A stretch of 64,000 nucleotides of DNA from Dasypus novemcinctus. Taxonomy: Eukaryota; Chordata; Mammalia; Cingulata; Dasypodidae. The position numbers and the translations under genes are program-made. The DNA lies in contig NC_080689.1 in the NCBI RefSeq assembly GCF_030445035.2, forward strand, positions 23,713,278 through 23,777,277, read 5' to 3'. Shown here piece after piece: positions 34,143 through 45,861 of this stretch. A model generated the notes under the pieces. That model was not told the DNA's origin. It worked only from the letters and a program-made list of their open reading frames with translations, and searched no databases. Numbering within the stretch: the first letter of the stretch is position 1; every line of letters begins with the position of its first letter.

Positions 34143-34860
34143 AAAATATCTGCACTATGGATTATAGATTTGTCTGTAGAAGCATCAACTACCACACATT
34201 ATAACCATCCCTTTTTGAATAATGGTCTTCAAGATAAAATACAAAGGAAGAGATGTGTGCCAGTGTAATATATAATCATATATTGATTATTGAGTTGGGC
34301 AGTTGAATAAGTTAGAATTTATTTATTCCAAGTAATTTTAATGGTCAGGAAAGCAAAATACTTATACCAGTTTTTGCATATGCAGAGAGCATATAGGTGT
34401 TCTTTCACTGATGAAAAAACTGCAGGGCATCTTCTAAATTTATGAAACATCTGTTAAAGCAGCTGGTTCTTCATTAAATAAAAATTAAAATGTAGCACTT
34501 TGCCTTGGCAATGCTGATAAATGGGAAGAGGTGATGATCCCAGATGAAACTGTGATTACAAATGAACCTACTGAAAATTTTGGGTATTTTCATAAGGGCA
34601 ACGAAATAAACAAAAATATCCAAGACAAAAAAAAGAAGGCCATGGAGCTACTGGAATACACCAAGGAGCACAGGAGCATGACTTATTGGCATGGATCACT
34701 CAACTTAGATTCTACATTCCAAATGGGAATTCACCAGGATCAATACCAGTTCTCTTTTTGCAGTACTCTCTAAAGATACCAACTGAAATATTCCCCACGC
34801 ATAGCAACAGAGTAATTTCTAAGACTCAAATGCCAACTGTAACTTCATATTAAAAAAGAC
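34143..34860. other. unique sequence, no gene seen
   Basis: No supported gene. The open frame 34,531-34,773 has no recognisable domain. Confidence 0.45.
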
Positions 34861-35860
34861 ACCATTCCACAAAACGCATGTTGAACGCTCTGACTCTAAT
34901 GAGTGGGGACCAAGCAATAATTTAGGACATTCTATTGCTCACACATCTCTAGCAGATCAGAAAGTGGGATTTTGCTCATTCGATGGTGAGGAACTACAGA
35001 TTAATTGATTTGTAACTATATTAAGTGTTTTGACCCAAATGGTCATAATTGGTCAAAAACTCAAGATTCAACTTCCAGCTGTTAATCAGCTGTCAATACC
35101 TTTTTTTATTAGAAGAGTGCACTAGAAACCATAAAACAGATTGTGTCATCTGAATTTGGCAATGAATCAACAGGAAAATGGTTTCCTGCTTTGCTCCTTA
35201 CTCCTCACCTTACCCAAGTGACTAATGAACTTTCCTAAAGCACAGTGCTCCTTCTGAGCTGGTTCTCTCTATAATCATGGAATTCAAATATTCCAAACAC
35301 CCAGAGGGTAAAGCAAGGTCATGCAAAATGCCAACATTCTCATTGTGAGCCTGATGCAACAAAGTTGCTTTTAGAATTTAGGAGTGAGATATGCTCCACT
35401 GTTATGAGATGCTGTGATGATGCATAATTAGATGGTGATTTAACACAGAGCTAAAAAAAAATGACAGTAATCATGGGGGGAAAGAATAAAATGTCAAAGA
35501 AAGCGGTTAAATGAGCCGAAGTGTCTGGCATTTTTGTGATGTGTATCTGTTAGTAATTTGTCAGACTGTAACAATAGAGGTAATTTCATAAATAACAGGG
35601 GTTCATCAATTCACAATAGCACTCACTGGTATTTATAACTGAAAAAAGGAATTGTATTTGGCTTATCAACTTAAAGAAATAGTTATGGAACTTGAGCCTG
35701 GTCTACACATTGCAAAGTAAAATGGAGAGCTGATCATTAATCAGGAAAATTTGAAGCTATACAAATCTGACTTATAATGACTTTTGAGATAGATAATTGC
35801 TTTTGGGAAAATTTCACAAAAGTAAGATAAGGTTTAAAAATGGTGTTTCATGGGACGGGC
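34861..35860. promoter_or_regulatory. repeat-free block, candidate conserved noncoding element
   Basis: About 1 kb without any repeat I recognise in an otherwise repeat-dense window. It contains clustered homeodomain-like TTAATTGATT and TAATTA words, and two CAGCTG E-boxes (35,076-35,081 and 35,087-35,092) separated by TTAAT and followed by TGTCAA. The composition resembles developmental enhancers, but this is inference; no conservation data were available. Confidence 0.3.
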
Positions 35861-35884
35861 AGAAAGACTGCTACCCATTACTTT

Positions 35885-36298
35885 GAAAATTCCTCCCTAG
35901 GTGCTGCCCACCTCTCCAGTTTCACCTGGCATCTCATCATAGGCACCTAATGCTCAGCCATGGAATGCTGCACACTTTGCCCCCCGTGAGCCTACATTTT
36001 CCATGCCTGTGCACATGCAAATTCTCTTCCTTTCACTTAATAGCAACTCATCCCTTAATGTTAAGTTCAGTGACACTTCCACCAAAATACTCCCCCTAAC
36101 TCTTGTCTCCCCATCCCCCAGAGTGCTTATGTGCTACTGCTCTGTACTTCCCTGTGGCATTCACTAAATTATAATGTAATAACTGATATGCATATCTTTC
36201 ACAATAATTAAGAGTAGCATAAGGGCAATGATTGCATTTTCTTGCAGTTTCCTCAGTCCTTGAAATATAATAGATGTTCAATAAATGAGAGAATGGTA
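35885..36298 (+). repeat. L2 3' region
   Basis: The segment ends GGGCAATGATTGCATTTTCT and AATATAATAGATGTTCAATA..AATGA, matching the L2 3' end words 'cagggac..ttgtcttt..' and 'tagtaggtgttcaataaatg'. Upstream C- and T-rich sequence with CATGCAAATTCTCTTCC fits the L2 body. Confidence 0.6.
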
Positions 36299-36636
36299 GA
36301 ATTAAAATATGAACTAGAAGAAAAATATTTATTAAATCTCTATCTTCTTTCACCATTGTCCTGCTCTTCTCAGTACCTACGAAAGGCACATAATAGGAGA
36401 GTAGATACAATTTCTCCTTAATCTAAACATTGCTTCAAACTTAAGGATAATTCTAAAAAATAGATATAAGAGAACATTTTTGACTCAAAATATCCTACAA
36501 TTACAGTGTATGAAATATAGGAACATGATGAAGACATATGAAATATGGCTTATCTTATTAAAATATGGCATCTGAAAACATTTAGATCATACTATATGAT
36601 AAAATGAAAGCACCAAAGTAATCCTAACTCATGGTT
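36299..36636. other. unique sequence, no gene seen
   Basis: AT-rich with no supported gene or named repeat. Confidence 0.45.
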
Positions 36637-36650
36637 TTCTTTACTTTTTT

Positions 36651-37042
36651 TAAAGATTTATTTATTTATCCCCCCGCCCTGCTGTCTGCTCTGTGTCCAT
36701 TCACTGTGCATTCTTCTGTGTCTGCTTATCTTCTCTTTAGGCAGCATGGGGAACTGATCCTGGGACCTTCTGGAGTGGGAGACAGGTACTCAATCTCTTG
36801 CACCACCTCAGCTCCCTGGTATGCTGCATCTCTTATTTTCTCTTCTCTGTGTCTCTTCTTGTTGCATCATCTTGCTGTGTCAGCTCTCCGCTCGGGCCAG
36901 CTTGCCACACAGGCCAACACTCCTATGAGGGCCAGCTCACAGCGTGGGACAGCTTGCCTTCAGCAGGAGGCCCCAGGAATCAAACCCTGGACCTCCCATA
37001 TGGTAGATGGAAGCCCAATCGCTTGAGGCACATCCACTTCCC
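36651..37042 (-). mobile_element. dimeric DAS-type SINE
   Basis: On the minus strand a first tRNA-like head and body are followed by a second unit. The second unit is seen on the plus strand as CTGATCCTGGGACCTTCTGG..GAGACAGGTACTCAATCTC near 36,750-36,800 and has its own tRNA-like A and B words when reversed. A 14-bp target-site duplication TTCTTTACTTTTTT lies at 36,637-36,650 and 37,043-37,056. The same two-unit plan is present at 51,433-51,866 and 56,175-56,674. Confidence 0.88.
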
Positions 37043-37056
37043 TTCTTTACTTTTTT

Positions 37057-38654
37057 GACTCAACTATTATTACAATATATCATATAAGGTGTTATAATTA
37101 AGAAAAAAATCTCAAAGGGCTTAAAATACATAAAAAGATGAGGTTTCTACTGCTCTATTTTTCAAAACCACAAGAACTTTTTTTCTTTTTCAATATTCCT
37201 CTATACCAAAGAGATACCTGGATTTTCACAAAGAAAACATAATACAATAGAAATATGAGCAATACATGTGATTAAAAATTAGAGTACAAAGTGATACAAG
37301 AAACCATCTTAACCTCTTAAAAGGTCATAAGTAGTATGTTTACTTGAAGAAAAAATATTTTATATGCGCCACTATTATAGGAAATACAATAATACAAAAT
37401 ATGTAAAATGTATCAACCTGAGCACATAAAGAGAGAGATAAACAATCTTACACTGATGCAAAATGATTATGCAAATAGAAAAGCCTTTAAAATTGTTGCC
37501 TATAATCTTTCAACATAGGATAATTGGCTTTTCCTGTTTTCCTAAGTCATCCATACTCAAGCAATTGTGTTTCAATTTTTCCCTTCTTAGTCATAACCAA
37601 TTTATCTTTTCATTTTCCTTCTTAGGTATCATCATAATCTTTATCCTCATTTAACCTCAGTGGAATGGTGGAATGATTACTCAGGTGAATCAATGCACAG
37701 CTGAGTTCTGGATCAAAGAAATCATTTAACAATGCCTAAAGTAAAATGAATAAAGTTTTATAAGATAGGGTGAGGGAAGGCACAAAACACTGGAAGAAGA
37801 GGCTGGAGCACTATGGGGTTCCTCGTACACATAATAAGAAGTACAAAGCTAACTTCTTATAAAGCAAACTTTCAGTTTCCTGGTGTGGCAAAAGGGCATT
37901 TTACCATACTTACTCATGTCCAAGTTTCATTTTTTGTCAGTTTTATATATCAAAAATTAGGAGTAGAGCAGTAAAGAAGGACAATCATAATGTAGGAAAC
38001 TAAAACATTTTATGTGTCTTAGAAGGTACAATTCATCCCAGACTGCAGTACACAGAGTGGGTATTTTATGGCACTTTATAGTGCTAAAGATAAGTACTTT
38101 ATAATACTAAGGCAAGGACCATGTGTGCCTCTATTCCACCCAAAACAAGATCAGGCAATCTTCACCAAACCACCAGCACTAGCATGTACAGAGTGAATAT
38201 TTTTTTACTGCTTTTGCCAACAAGCATATTGCAGACACCTACTGTAGAGTAGGCCCACAACCTCCTAATTTTTCTACCCCATTCCATTCGCATGGTTCCC
38301 ACAGGAGCTGCTCTGTTCTCACATAACCTCTCCCATCTGGTCACTATTGATTAACCCAAGGATACTCACCTGAGCAAGTTGGGCATCTGAGTTCATTCCT
38401 TGGATATTTGGACTTGGCAACCAATGAAAGAGCCAAGGCACTCTCTTGTCAGCATCGTGTTTTCATCCATGTGAGAAAATCTGTCAACGATAAGTGAGAT
38501 GAATAAAAGTAAAATACACAGAAGAGACATTCCTTAGTTGTCCATCCACTAAAAGAGAAAAACAGGACTTGTCTATTTAGGTCACTATCATTCAGCGCTA
38601 AAGACATCACCGCATATACAGTCAAAAAGCCCAAACCATTGACCATGAGGTGCA
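37057..38654. other. unique AT-rich sequence, no gene seen
   Basis: No supported gene over about 1.6 kb. The open frames at 37,463-37,654, 38,162-38,344 and 38,449-38,646 have no recognisable domains. Confidence 0.45.
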
Positions 38655-38805
38655 GCGGTGCTCAGAGATGTATTCACCAAATGCAATGAATGTCTCGTGA
38701 TGATGGAGGAGAATGTTGTTATGGGGGGAGGAGTGGGGTGAGGGGAATGGGAGGTATATGGGAACCTCATATTTTTTTAATGTAATATTAAAAAAAAAAA
38801 AGACA
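38655..38805 (+). mobile_element. L1-type 3' end with G-rich tract
   Basis: ATTCACCAAATGCAATGAAT, GTCTCGTGATGATGGAGGAG, a G-rich tract (GGGGGGAGGAGTGGGGTGAG), GGTATATGGGAACCTCATAT, then poly-A. Order and words are shared with four other copies in the window. Confidence 0.75.
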
Positions 38806-38884
38806 AAAAATAAAAATTAAATTTAAAAATAAAACTTCGTTCCTTCCTCAGTCAATGGCACTTCTGTCCATCAGGTAGTACTGT

Positions 38885-39365
38885 CTGGAACCTAGAAGTT
38901 CCTAGAACATCTTGACCCATCATTTCCCATATCCAAACCAACACAATCCCAGCTGACTAAATCACAATGCTCTCTGGAATCAAGTTCCTTCTCGCTCTCT
39001 AAGCTCCAATCACACTGACCTCCTTGAAGTTCTCTGTTCTCAAGTCCTCTACCCCTGCAGGCCTTTTCACATGCAAGTCCTTCTGCCCAAATCACTCCTC
39101 CTTTCCTTCTTTACAAGCAACTCTTCTTAGTCATCCTTCAGATTCAGCTCATGAGAGAGACTCCTGAGTCCAAGTCAGTTTCATTTGTATAATGTTTCAT
39201 TAAATAACGTTCTATAAAAGTTGTATGAATACCTGAGTTAACACCTGTTTCTCCTACAGGGCTGTACCTCCCATAAGAACAGAGACCCTGGTTTTGCTGA
39301 CTAATATATCCCCAGCACCTAGCACACTGCCTGACCTTAGTAGGGGCTCAATAAATAATTACACC
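38885..39365 (+). repeat. L2 3' region, well preserved
   Basis: GCTCCAATCACACTGACCTC, CAGGCCTTTTCACATGCAAG, CTTCTGCCCAAATCACTCC and finally CCCCAGCACCTAGCACACTG and AGTAGGGGCTCAATAAATAA are the classic L2 3' end words in correct order. The element is ancient and non-coding here. Confidence 0.9.
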
Positions 39366-39430
39366 TTTCTTAAATACCAAAAACAATATTCCAAACACAT
39401 GTAATTTAGTCACTAGATCAACCTTCTTAA

Positions 39431-39634
39431 AGCAGACATGGCTCAACTGTTAGAGCGTCTGCCTACCATATGGGAGGGTCCAGGGTTCAATATCCAGGGC
39501 CTCCTGACCTGTGTGGTGAGCTGGCCCACGCACAGAGCCGCCGTGCGCAAGGAGTGCCGTGCCACGCAGGGGTGCCCCACGCGCAAGGAGTATGCCCTGC
39601 AAGGAGAGCCGCACCACGTGGGGGAAAAAAAAAA
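39431..39634 (+). mobile_element. DAS-type SINE, shortened
   Basis: Starts AGCAGACATGGCTCAACTG and has box B-like GGGTTCAATATCC. The body stops at GAGAGCCGCACCACGTGGGGG and goes straight into poly-A, lacking the usual 3' half. Duplicated ATCAACCTTSTTAA lies at 39,417-39,430 and 39,650-39,663; about 15 bases of unexplained sequence separate the A-run from the right copy. Confidence 0.85.
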
Positions 39635-39663
39635 GAACCCCTGCTTTAAATCAACCTTGTTAA

Positions 39664-40617
39664 GTTAAAGAAAAGATGAGGCACAGAAAGAGATTAGGCA
39701 GTTTTCCCAAGATAATAAACCGTGCTTTAAATAGGTGTCTGTGTTTTGCTGACGCTTCTGTTATTTTCACTTCAAACAGCACCATACTGTCTGGGCCATT
39801 GGGATCAGGTGTCAATCAACTTTTCCGCATGAGGTGGGTACAGTTTTTGAGCTTTTATAATTCCCTTTGCTTCATGAAGCTCTTTAACCTGACCAACACC
39901 ACTACCATCAACCACTTGGTAATCATATGGATCGGCCATACAGTAAGCTCCTCCATTGGTGCCATTTCCAAGGAACTGAAAATATTATACAGCTCTGCTT
40001 GACAGCTATTCTGCTCTGTTTAAATACAACTTTAAATGCAAAGTTTTTAAGTGCCAGTGTTCCCTTTAAAATATAAATTTGCATAAAACCTCCAGAAGAC
40101 ATCAAAAACTGAGCAAAGAATTTTTTGCAAAAGAGATAGTGATTAATTCTGAGAAGCACCTAAATTAGTTTGAGATGAGTGCTGGGTAAAAATGCAAACT
40201 CTTGTGTCTCATCTTGAACCTACTAAATCAGTCTCTTGGGCCTACATATCTAGAATTTGCATTTTAATAAGCGCCTCAGTTGATATTTTTTCACACAAAA
40301 GGGGAGAGAGTTGAATAAGGGAAGACTTCCCAGGACTGGGTTTTCAGAAATACCATTTCCCATATAAAGAAGATGGAAAGCACAAAGGAGATTATGAAGA
40401 AGGACTCAGAGAAGCAGGGGGAAAAAACACAAGAGCAATGTCATAAATGCCAAGAAAGTAAATTTTTCAAAGAGGGAGAAACCAATTCTGTTGAATGCTA
40501 GCATGTGGCTTTCTAAGATGAGGACTGAAAAGTGTCCTTTTGATCTGACATCATACAAATAATTATTGGCCACTGTAACCAGTTTCAGTCAAGTGCTAGG
40601 AATGGAAGTCATAGCAC
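39664..40617. other. unique sequence, no gene seen
   Basis: No supported gene. The 108-codon plus-strand frame at 39,676-40,002 has no recognisable domain and no flanking splice or retrocopy signs. Confidence 0.45.
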
Positions 40618-41097
40618 TGAAACAGGTTAGTTTAGGGAATGGGAAGACGAATCTAAAACCTGGCAGAAAAACATGGCCGTGAAACACGGGGCCATGGAAC
40701 CCTGCCTGGAAACCCACTGAGGAAAAAAGACCCCACCAGAAAGTTGCTAGAAGAACCCTGCAAGAATCCCCCATTTGGAACAAGATTTCATTCAGGGTCA
40801 AGGAAAAGCCTCAGATATTCTCAAGGGGCCTTATCATCCCCCACTCTCACCCCAGGAATTGACAAGTGGGATAACCAATCAAAACAGCAAACAGCTGGGA
40901 CCCCTCCCCCAAACATTAGCAAGGGAAAGAATAATTAATGGTTTAAAAAGTAACGCCACAAGCTACGTCTCAGTTCTCTGTCTTTGCCTGAAGCAGCCTG
41001 CAACTACACCTGGAGACCCACAATCTGTTCTTTTCTCCTGTTTCTATTCTTTTCTCCCATTTCCTTAATAAACTCCTGGCCTAACTAAATCGGCATG
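40618..41097 (+). repeat. putative solitary LTR, family unknown
   Basis: Starts TGAAACAGGTTAG and may end AAATCGGCA. A TATA-like TTTAAAAAG lies near 40,940 and an AATAAA in CCTTAATAAACTCCTGGCC near 41,068, followed by a short U5-like stretch. This layout is LTR-like. No target-site duplication and no second copy are visible, so the call is tentative. Confidence 0.4.
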
Positions 41098-42142
41098 TTC
41101 TTAAAATTTTTTTGTAATGTAGCCAATAACCTAGAGGAATCCAGCTACAGTAGAGTGGGCTAAAAACAGTGATTGCAAAAGGAGAATGGATTTAGATACC
41201 CAGTAATTCCACATTGTGGAATGTTATGTAGAAGTAAATATGAATTAATGATAGATAACTGCATGCTACAATATGGAGAAATCTTCATAATATAATGAGT
41301 GAAAATCTGACTCCCAGAAGGCTATATTGAGACAATAGTTTCTGTGTAATTTCAAAAAACAAAATTAAGTATTATATATTTTAGGAATTCATATTTATTT
41401 AATAAAACTTTTTAAGGTAAAGGGAACCATAAACCTAATATTTCAAAACTTCTGTGATTCGAGGGGTAAGGAAAGAAAAGAGATGGGATAAGTAAAGAGC
41501 ACAAAGAGAGATGTGGATTAATGTCAAAGTTCTCATTCTCATATGTGTTTATTATGTCATTTACATCACATGAGTTTCTTATATCATTTAAAAATAAATA
41601 CATGGATTTCACTTCACCATGACAGCACAAGGAGCACCACAGATCTGCTTTCTCCAAAAGAAACCAGTGAAAGCTATTTTTAAAAAAGACATTTCAATGG
41701 AAATGGTCTTATAGCAAATGAAGAAGCATTTATTCAAGAAAATCTACTAAAACTCACTGAGAAAAGTGAGACTGTGGTATTTGAACCAAGACTCAATGCC
41801 TCCCTAACCCCTTCCAGCTCAGTAAGATGGAAACTCCACTCTTGACTGATGCTCAGGATAGAATTCAAGGACCAAACTAGGAAATAAGATGGTTTATTGA
41901 ACAGTGCTAAAAGAAAACAGGGAGGATGTGGGTGGGGCATATGCTGAGAAGCACAGTACCCTCTGGAGGGGAGAGCTACCTCAAGGGGTTATTAACTGAC
42001 ATCTTAGAAATACTTGGGCAAGGGGCAGGTACAAGATAAGTTGAGCCATTGCTCGCATAACCTTAGGCTTCTATCTCTTGCAAGCAGGAGTCTTTCCCCA
42101 AACCTTGTACACCTGTTGTAGCTGGTCTTTCTGCATGTAGGG
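41098..42142. other. unassigned sequence, possibly antisense LTR in part
   Basis: No gene supported. The complement of TGGTTTATTGAACAGTGC near 41,890 contains AATAAA and the neighbouring sequence is less AT-rich, as in an antisense LTR, but I cannot define ends. Confidence 0.35.
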
Positions 42143-42242
42143 GTCTCTAGATAAGTAACTTTCCACCTGCCCCAGGTTTCTAAATAAGTGACTTTCCACC
42201 TACCCCAGGTTTCTAGATATGTGATTCTCCACATGCCCCAGG
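42143..42242 (+). repeat. 33-bp minisatellite, three copies
   Basis: The unit TYTCTARATAAGTRACTTTC-CACCTRCCCCAGG is repeated at 42,143-42,176, 42,177-42,209 and 42,210-42,242. As 33 is a multiple of three, it keeps an open frame on the minus strand with a repeated TYLETWGRWKV peptide; nothing else suggests translation. Confidence 0.9.
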
Positions 42243-42674
42243 TTCCCTATTCTCCTACTTTACTGCAGCCAAGGACACAGAACTCCCTCTACCCCTCAGC
42301 AACTATCTTCCCAAGAGGGCAGGACATCACAATATCTTATCCTTCTCCTAGCTACATGTTGCTGAAGCTAAGTTCCATAGAGTACAACTAAGAGGTGCAC
42401 CTCACCCATGGGATGGAGGCTTTATTTTGCACCACTGAGAATACTGTTGTCCTGAATGCCCCTACCCTGGTTTGTAAAGTGGAAGTTTCATGCTGAGAGA
42501 GTCCAGGGAGAAGACCTGAGGTTACTTCCTCCCTCCAATGAAGCTCAGCAACTAAAGCAAGAATGTCACTTAGAGTATAGCATGTCATTGTTCCCACCCC
42601 CAAATACAGAGCTGTGGCATAGAGATTTTACCTAGAAGACGGAAGAAGCAGGCCATAAAAAGATCCCTCCTAAT
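42243..42674. other. unassigned sequence, no gene seen
   Basis: No supported gene. It runs up to the 5' truncation point of the next L1. Confidence 0.45.
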
Positions 42675-44541
42675 GTTCCATGTTCATGCATTGGAAGATT
42701 TAAATATTCTTAAGATATCAATTCTACCCAAAGTGATTTACAGATTCAATGCAATCCCTCCAAAAAATCCCAAAGCCTCTTTTTCAGAAGTGGAAAAACC
42801 AATTATCAAATTTTTTTGGAAGGGTAAGGGGCCCAAAATAGCTAAAAAGTTTCTTAAAAAGAAGAATGAAGTTGGAGGACTCTCACTTCTGGACATTAGA
42901 GCATATTACTTAGCTACAGTGGTTAAAAATGCATGGTACTGGCATAAAGACAGACTCATTGACCAATGGAACTGAATCAAGAACCAAGAAAAAGACCCTC
43001 ACACCTACTACAGTCAAGTGATTTATTGCAAGGCAGTCAAGCCCTCCAGCTGGGCCAGAAAAGTCCGCTCAACAAATGGTGCTGGGAGAACTGGATATCC
43101 ATATCCAAAAGTAATAAAGAAGACCTCTATCTCACACCATTTACAAAAATTAACTCAAAATAGATCAAGGCCTAAATATAGATGCAACAACTATAAACTC
43201 CTAGAAGAAAATGTAGGAAAGCATCTTCAAGATCTTGTGGTAGGCAGTAATTTCTTAAACCTTACACCCAAAGCACTAACAACAAAGGAAAAAATAGATA
43301 AATGGGACCTCCTTAAAATTAAACACTTTTTCACCTCAAAGGACTTTGTCAAAAGGGTGAAAAGTCAGCAGACTCGATGGGAAAAAATATTTGGCAATCA
43401 CATATCCGATAAGGGTCTAATATCCTTGATATCCAAAGAGATCATACAACTCAACAATAAAAAGACAAACAATCCTATTTTTAAAATGGACAAAAGATTT
43501 GAAAAGACAATTGTCCAAAGAAGAAATACAAATGATGAAGAAAAACATGAAAAATATTTAACATCACTAGCGATTAGGGAAATGCAAAACAAAACTACAA
43601 TGCGCTATCATTTCACACCTATTTGACTGGCTGCTATTAAAAAGTGAGAAAAACTTTAAAAGTTGGAGAGGATGTGGAGAGATAGGAATGCTTATTCACT
43701 GTTAGTGGGAATGTAGAATGGTACCGGTGCCATGGTTGGCAGATCCTAAGGAAGTTGAATATAGACTTGCTATGTGACCTGGCAATACCATTACTAGGTA
43801 TATACCCAGAAGAGCTGAGAACAGAAACACAAATAGACACCTACACACCAAAGTTCATAGCGGCATTATTCACGAATGCCAAAAGTTGGAAACAACCCAG
43901 ATGTCCATCAATTGATGAACTGATAAATAAACTGTGGTATATACACATGATAGAAGGTTATGCAGCAGTAAGAAGAAATGAAGTTGTGAAGCATATGACA
44001 ACATGGATGAACCCGGAAGACAATATGTTGAGTGAAGCAAGCCAGACACAAAAGAACAAACACTGTATAATTGTGCTATTATGAACCAAATATATTGTGT
44101 AAATTCATGGACTTAATCATTCGAATATAGGTCACCAGAAAATAGAATGAGGTTAGGAAATGGAAAACTGAGGTTTAATTTGTGCAGAATTGGTAAAAAG
44201 GTTGTTTGTAAATCTTTGGAAATGAATAGAAATGGTGAAAGCATATCATGGGTGATAGTGCATGTATAAGACTCCTTTTACAAAATAATAATACAAATAT
44301 ACTAGAGAGAATGAAAAAGAATAGCAGCTTTGTATGGCAGGGGAAGCATAGAGATTGAGAGGTGATGAGTTTTGTTTGTTTTTTGTTTATTATTATTATT
44401 GGAATAATGAAAGTGCTCTAAAAATGATTGAAGTGAGTGCACAAATATGTGATTACACTGAATACCAGATTGTACACTTTGGATGGATTTATGCTTTATT
44501 AATATTTACTAATAAAATTGATCTGTTAAAAAAAAAAAAGA
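42675..44541 (+). mobile_element. 5'-truncated L1: ORF2 C-terminus, 3' UTR, poly-A
   Basis: The conceptual product shows L1 ORF2p C-terminal hallmarks in order: PKVIYRFNAIP, NAWYWHKDRLIDQWN, NKWCWENWISI, KIDKWDLLKIK, WEKIFGN, SDKGLISLISKE, SLAIREMQNKTTMRYHFTP, AIPLLGIYPEEL and FIAALFTNAKSW. The frame shifts near 42,975, 43,160 and between 43,626 and 43,755, so it is dead. ORF2 stops near 44,084, followed by a 3' UTR and a poly-A run at 44,529-44,540. The endonuclease and reverse transcriptase domains are missing by 5' truncation. It is about 90% like the copy at 57.4-60.4 kb. Confidence 0.95.
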
Positions 44542-44544
44542 TAC

Positions 44545-45860
44545 TTCCCAATTTCTTCCTAAAGGAACTGACTTCATTTTGCAACAGAATATGGAGAATT
44601 CAATCCTAATGGTATTCTTACAATCAGTAATGGGGTTTGTGATGACAGGCCATTGGGAAAAGATTCATAGCTTTATTGGAGATATAGGCAAAAATGTAGG
44701 CTGCCTAGTTTACTGGAGAGAACCAAGGAAAGAGACAGCTGGGAGGAGCTCTCCTGGCATCAGAACAAATCTCAAACCCTGATCTCAGGAACAATCCCTT
44801 TAAAGGAGCTCCAATTTGATTGGCTCAGTCTGTGGAGCAATTTAATCACCGGGGCAACTGTTGAAAACAATAGAGCAATCATCCTGCAATTAGTGGAGCT
44901 TAACAGCTTTGTGTGATCAAGGAAAGAGATAGAACAGTGCCAAAACCACTGTCTTCCCAGGGTAACTATGCCCAAATACATTTCCTCAACCCCTGAGAAG
45001 CAACATTAGAGGATTAGCATGGGGGGGGGAGGGGAACCCCCTAGACTTCACTAAAATAATCTAGTCAGTCACTAAATAATAACAAGCCCTGAAGGAACAA
45101 TAACAAGCCACAGGAACCAGTAACTAGAGTTGTACATTATCTAAAATATCCAGTTTTCAACAACAACAAAAATTATGAGACTACAAGGAAACAGGAAAGT
45201 ATGATCCATACACTGCACAAACAGCAGGAAACAGAAACTCCCTGTGAGAATGAAACATGTTGGATTTAAGAGAGTTCAAAAAAATAAAGGAAACATGATT
45301 GAAGAAATAAAAGAAGGTATGATGACAAAGGTGCATCAAATGAAGAATGTCAGTAGATAGAAACTTTTAGAAAAAAAGCCATTTGACAAAACTCCACATA
45401 ATTTCAAGATAAAAACATTCAACAAATTAGGAATAGAAGGGAACTTCCTCCACTATAAAAGGTATCAATGAAAAAGCAATAATTAACATCATGCTCAATG
45501 GTGAAAGATTGTATGCTCTCCTCCTAAGCTCAGGAACAAACAAGGATGTCTGCTCTAATTATTTCTATTAAACTTTGTACTGAAGGTTCCAGCCAGGACA
45601 ATTAGGCAAGAAAAAGAAATAAAAGACATCCATCTTGGAAAGGAAGAAGTAAAATTATTTTCATTCATAGATGGCATGAGTTTGTATATAAAAAATCTTA
45701 CCCACTAAAAAACTATTACAACTAATAAATTTAGCAAGTTTGCAGGGTACCATTACAATGCAAATGAATTATATTTCTATATATTTACAATGATCAAGCT
45801 GAAAATGAAATTAAACAAATACATTTACAATAGCATAAAAAATAAGATAGTTAGGAATAT
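44545..45860 (+). mobile_element. old L1 fragment, 5' region and RT part of ORF2
   Basis: ATATCCAGTTTTCAACAACA, ATTATGAGACTACAAGGAAA and AGGAAAGTATGATCCATACA near 45,140-45,210 are old L1 leader words. From 45,360 the ORF2 reverse transcriptase thumb region can be followed: GACAAAACTCCACATAATTT, ATCATGCTCAATGGTGAAAG, TTCCAGCCAGGACAATTAGG, and AGTTTGCAGGGTACC. All frames are broken. It is interrupted by a minus-strand L1. Confidence 0.7.
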
Positions 45861-45861
45861 T

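Noticed and set aside
39676..40002. A 108-codon frame in unique DNA considered as a possible exon
   Set aside because: No recognised motif, no convincing splice signals at both sides, and length is within chance expectation for 64 kb.
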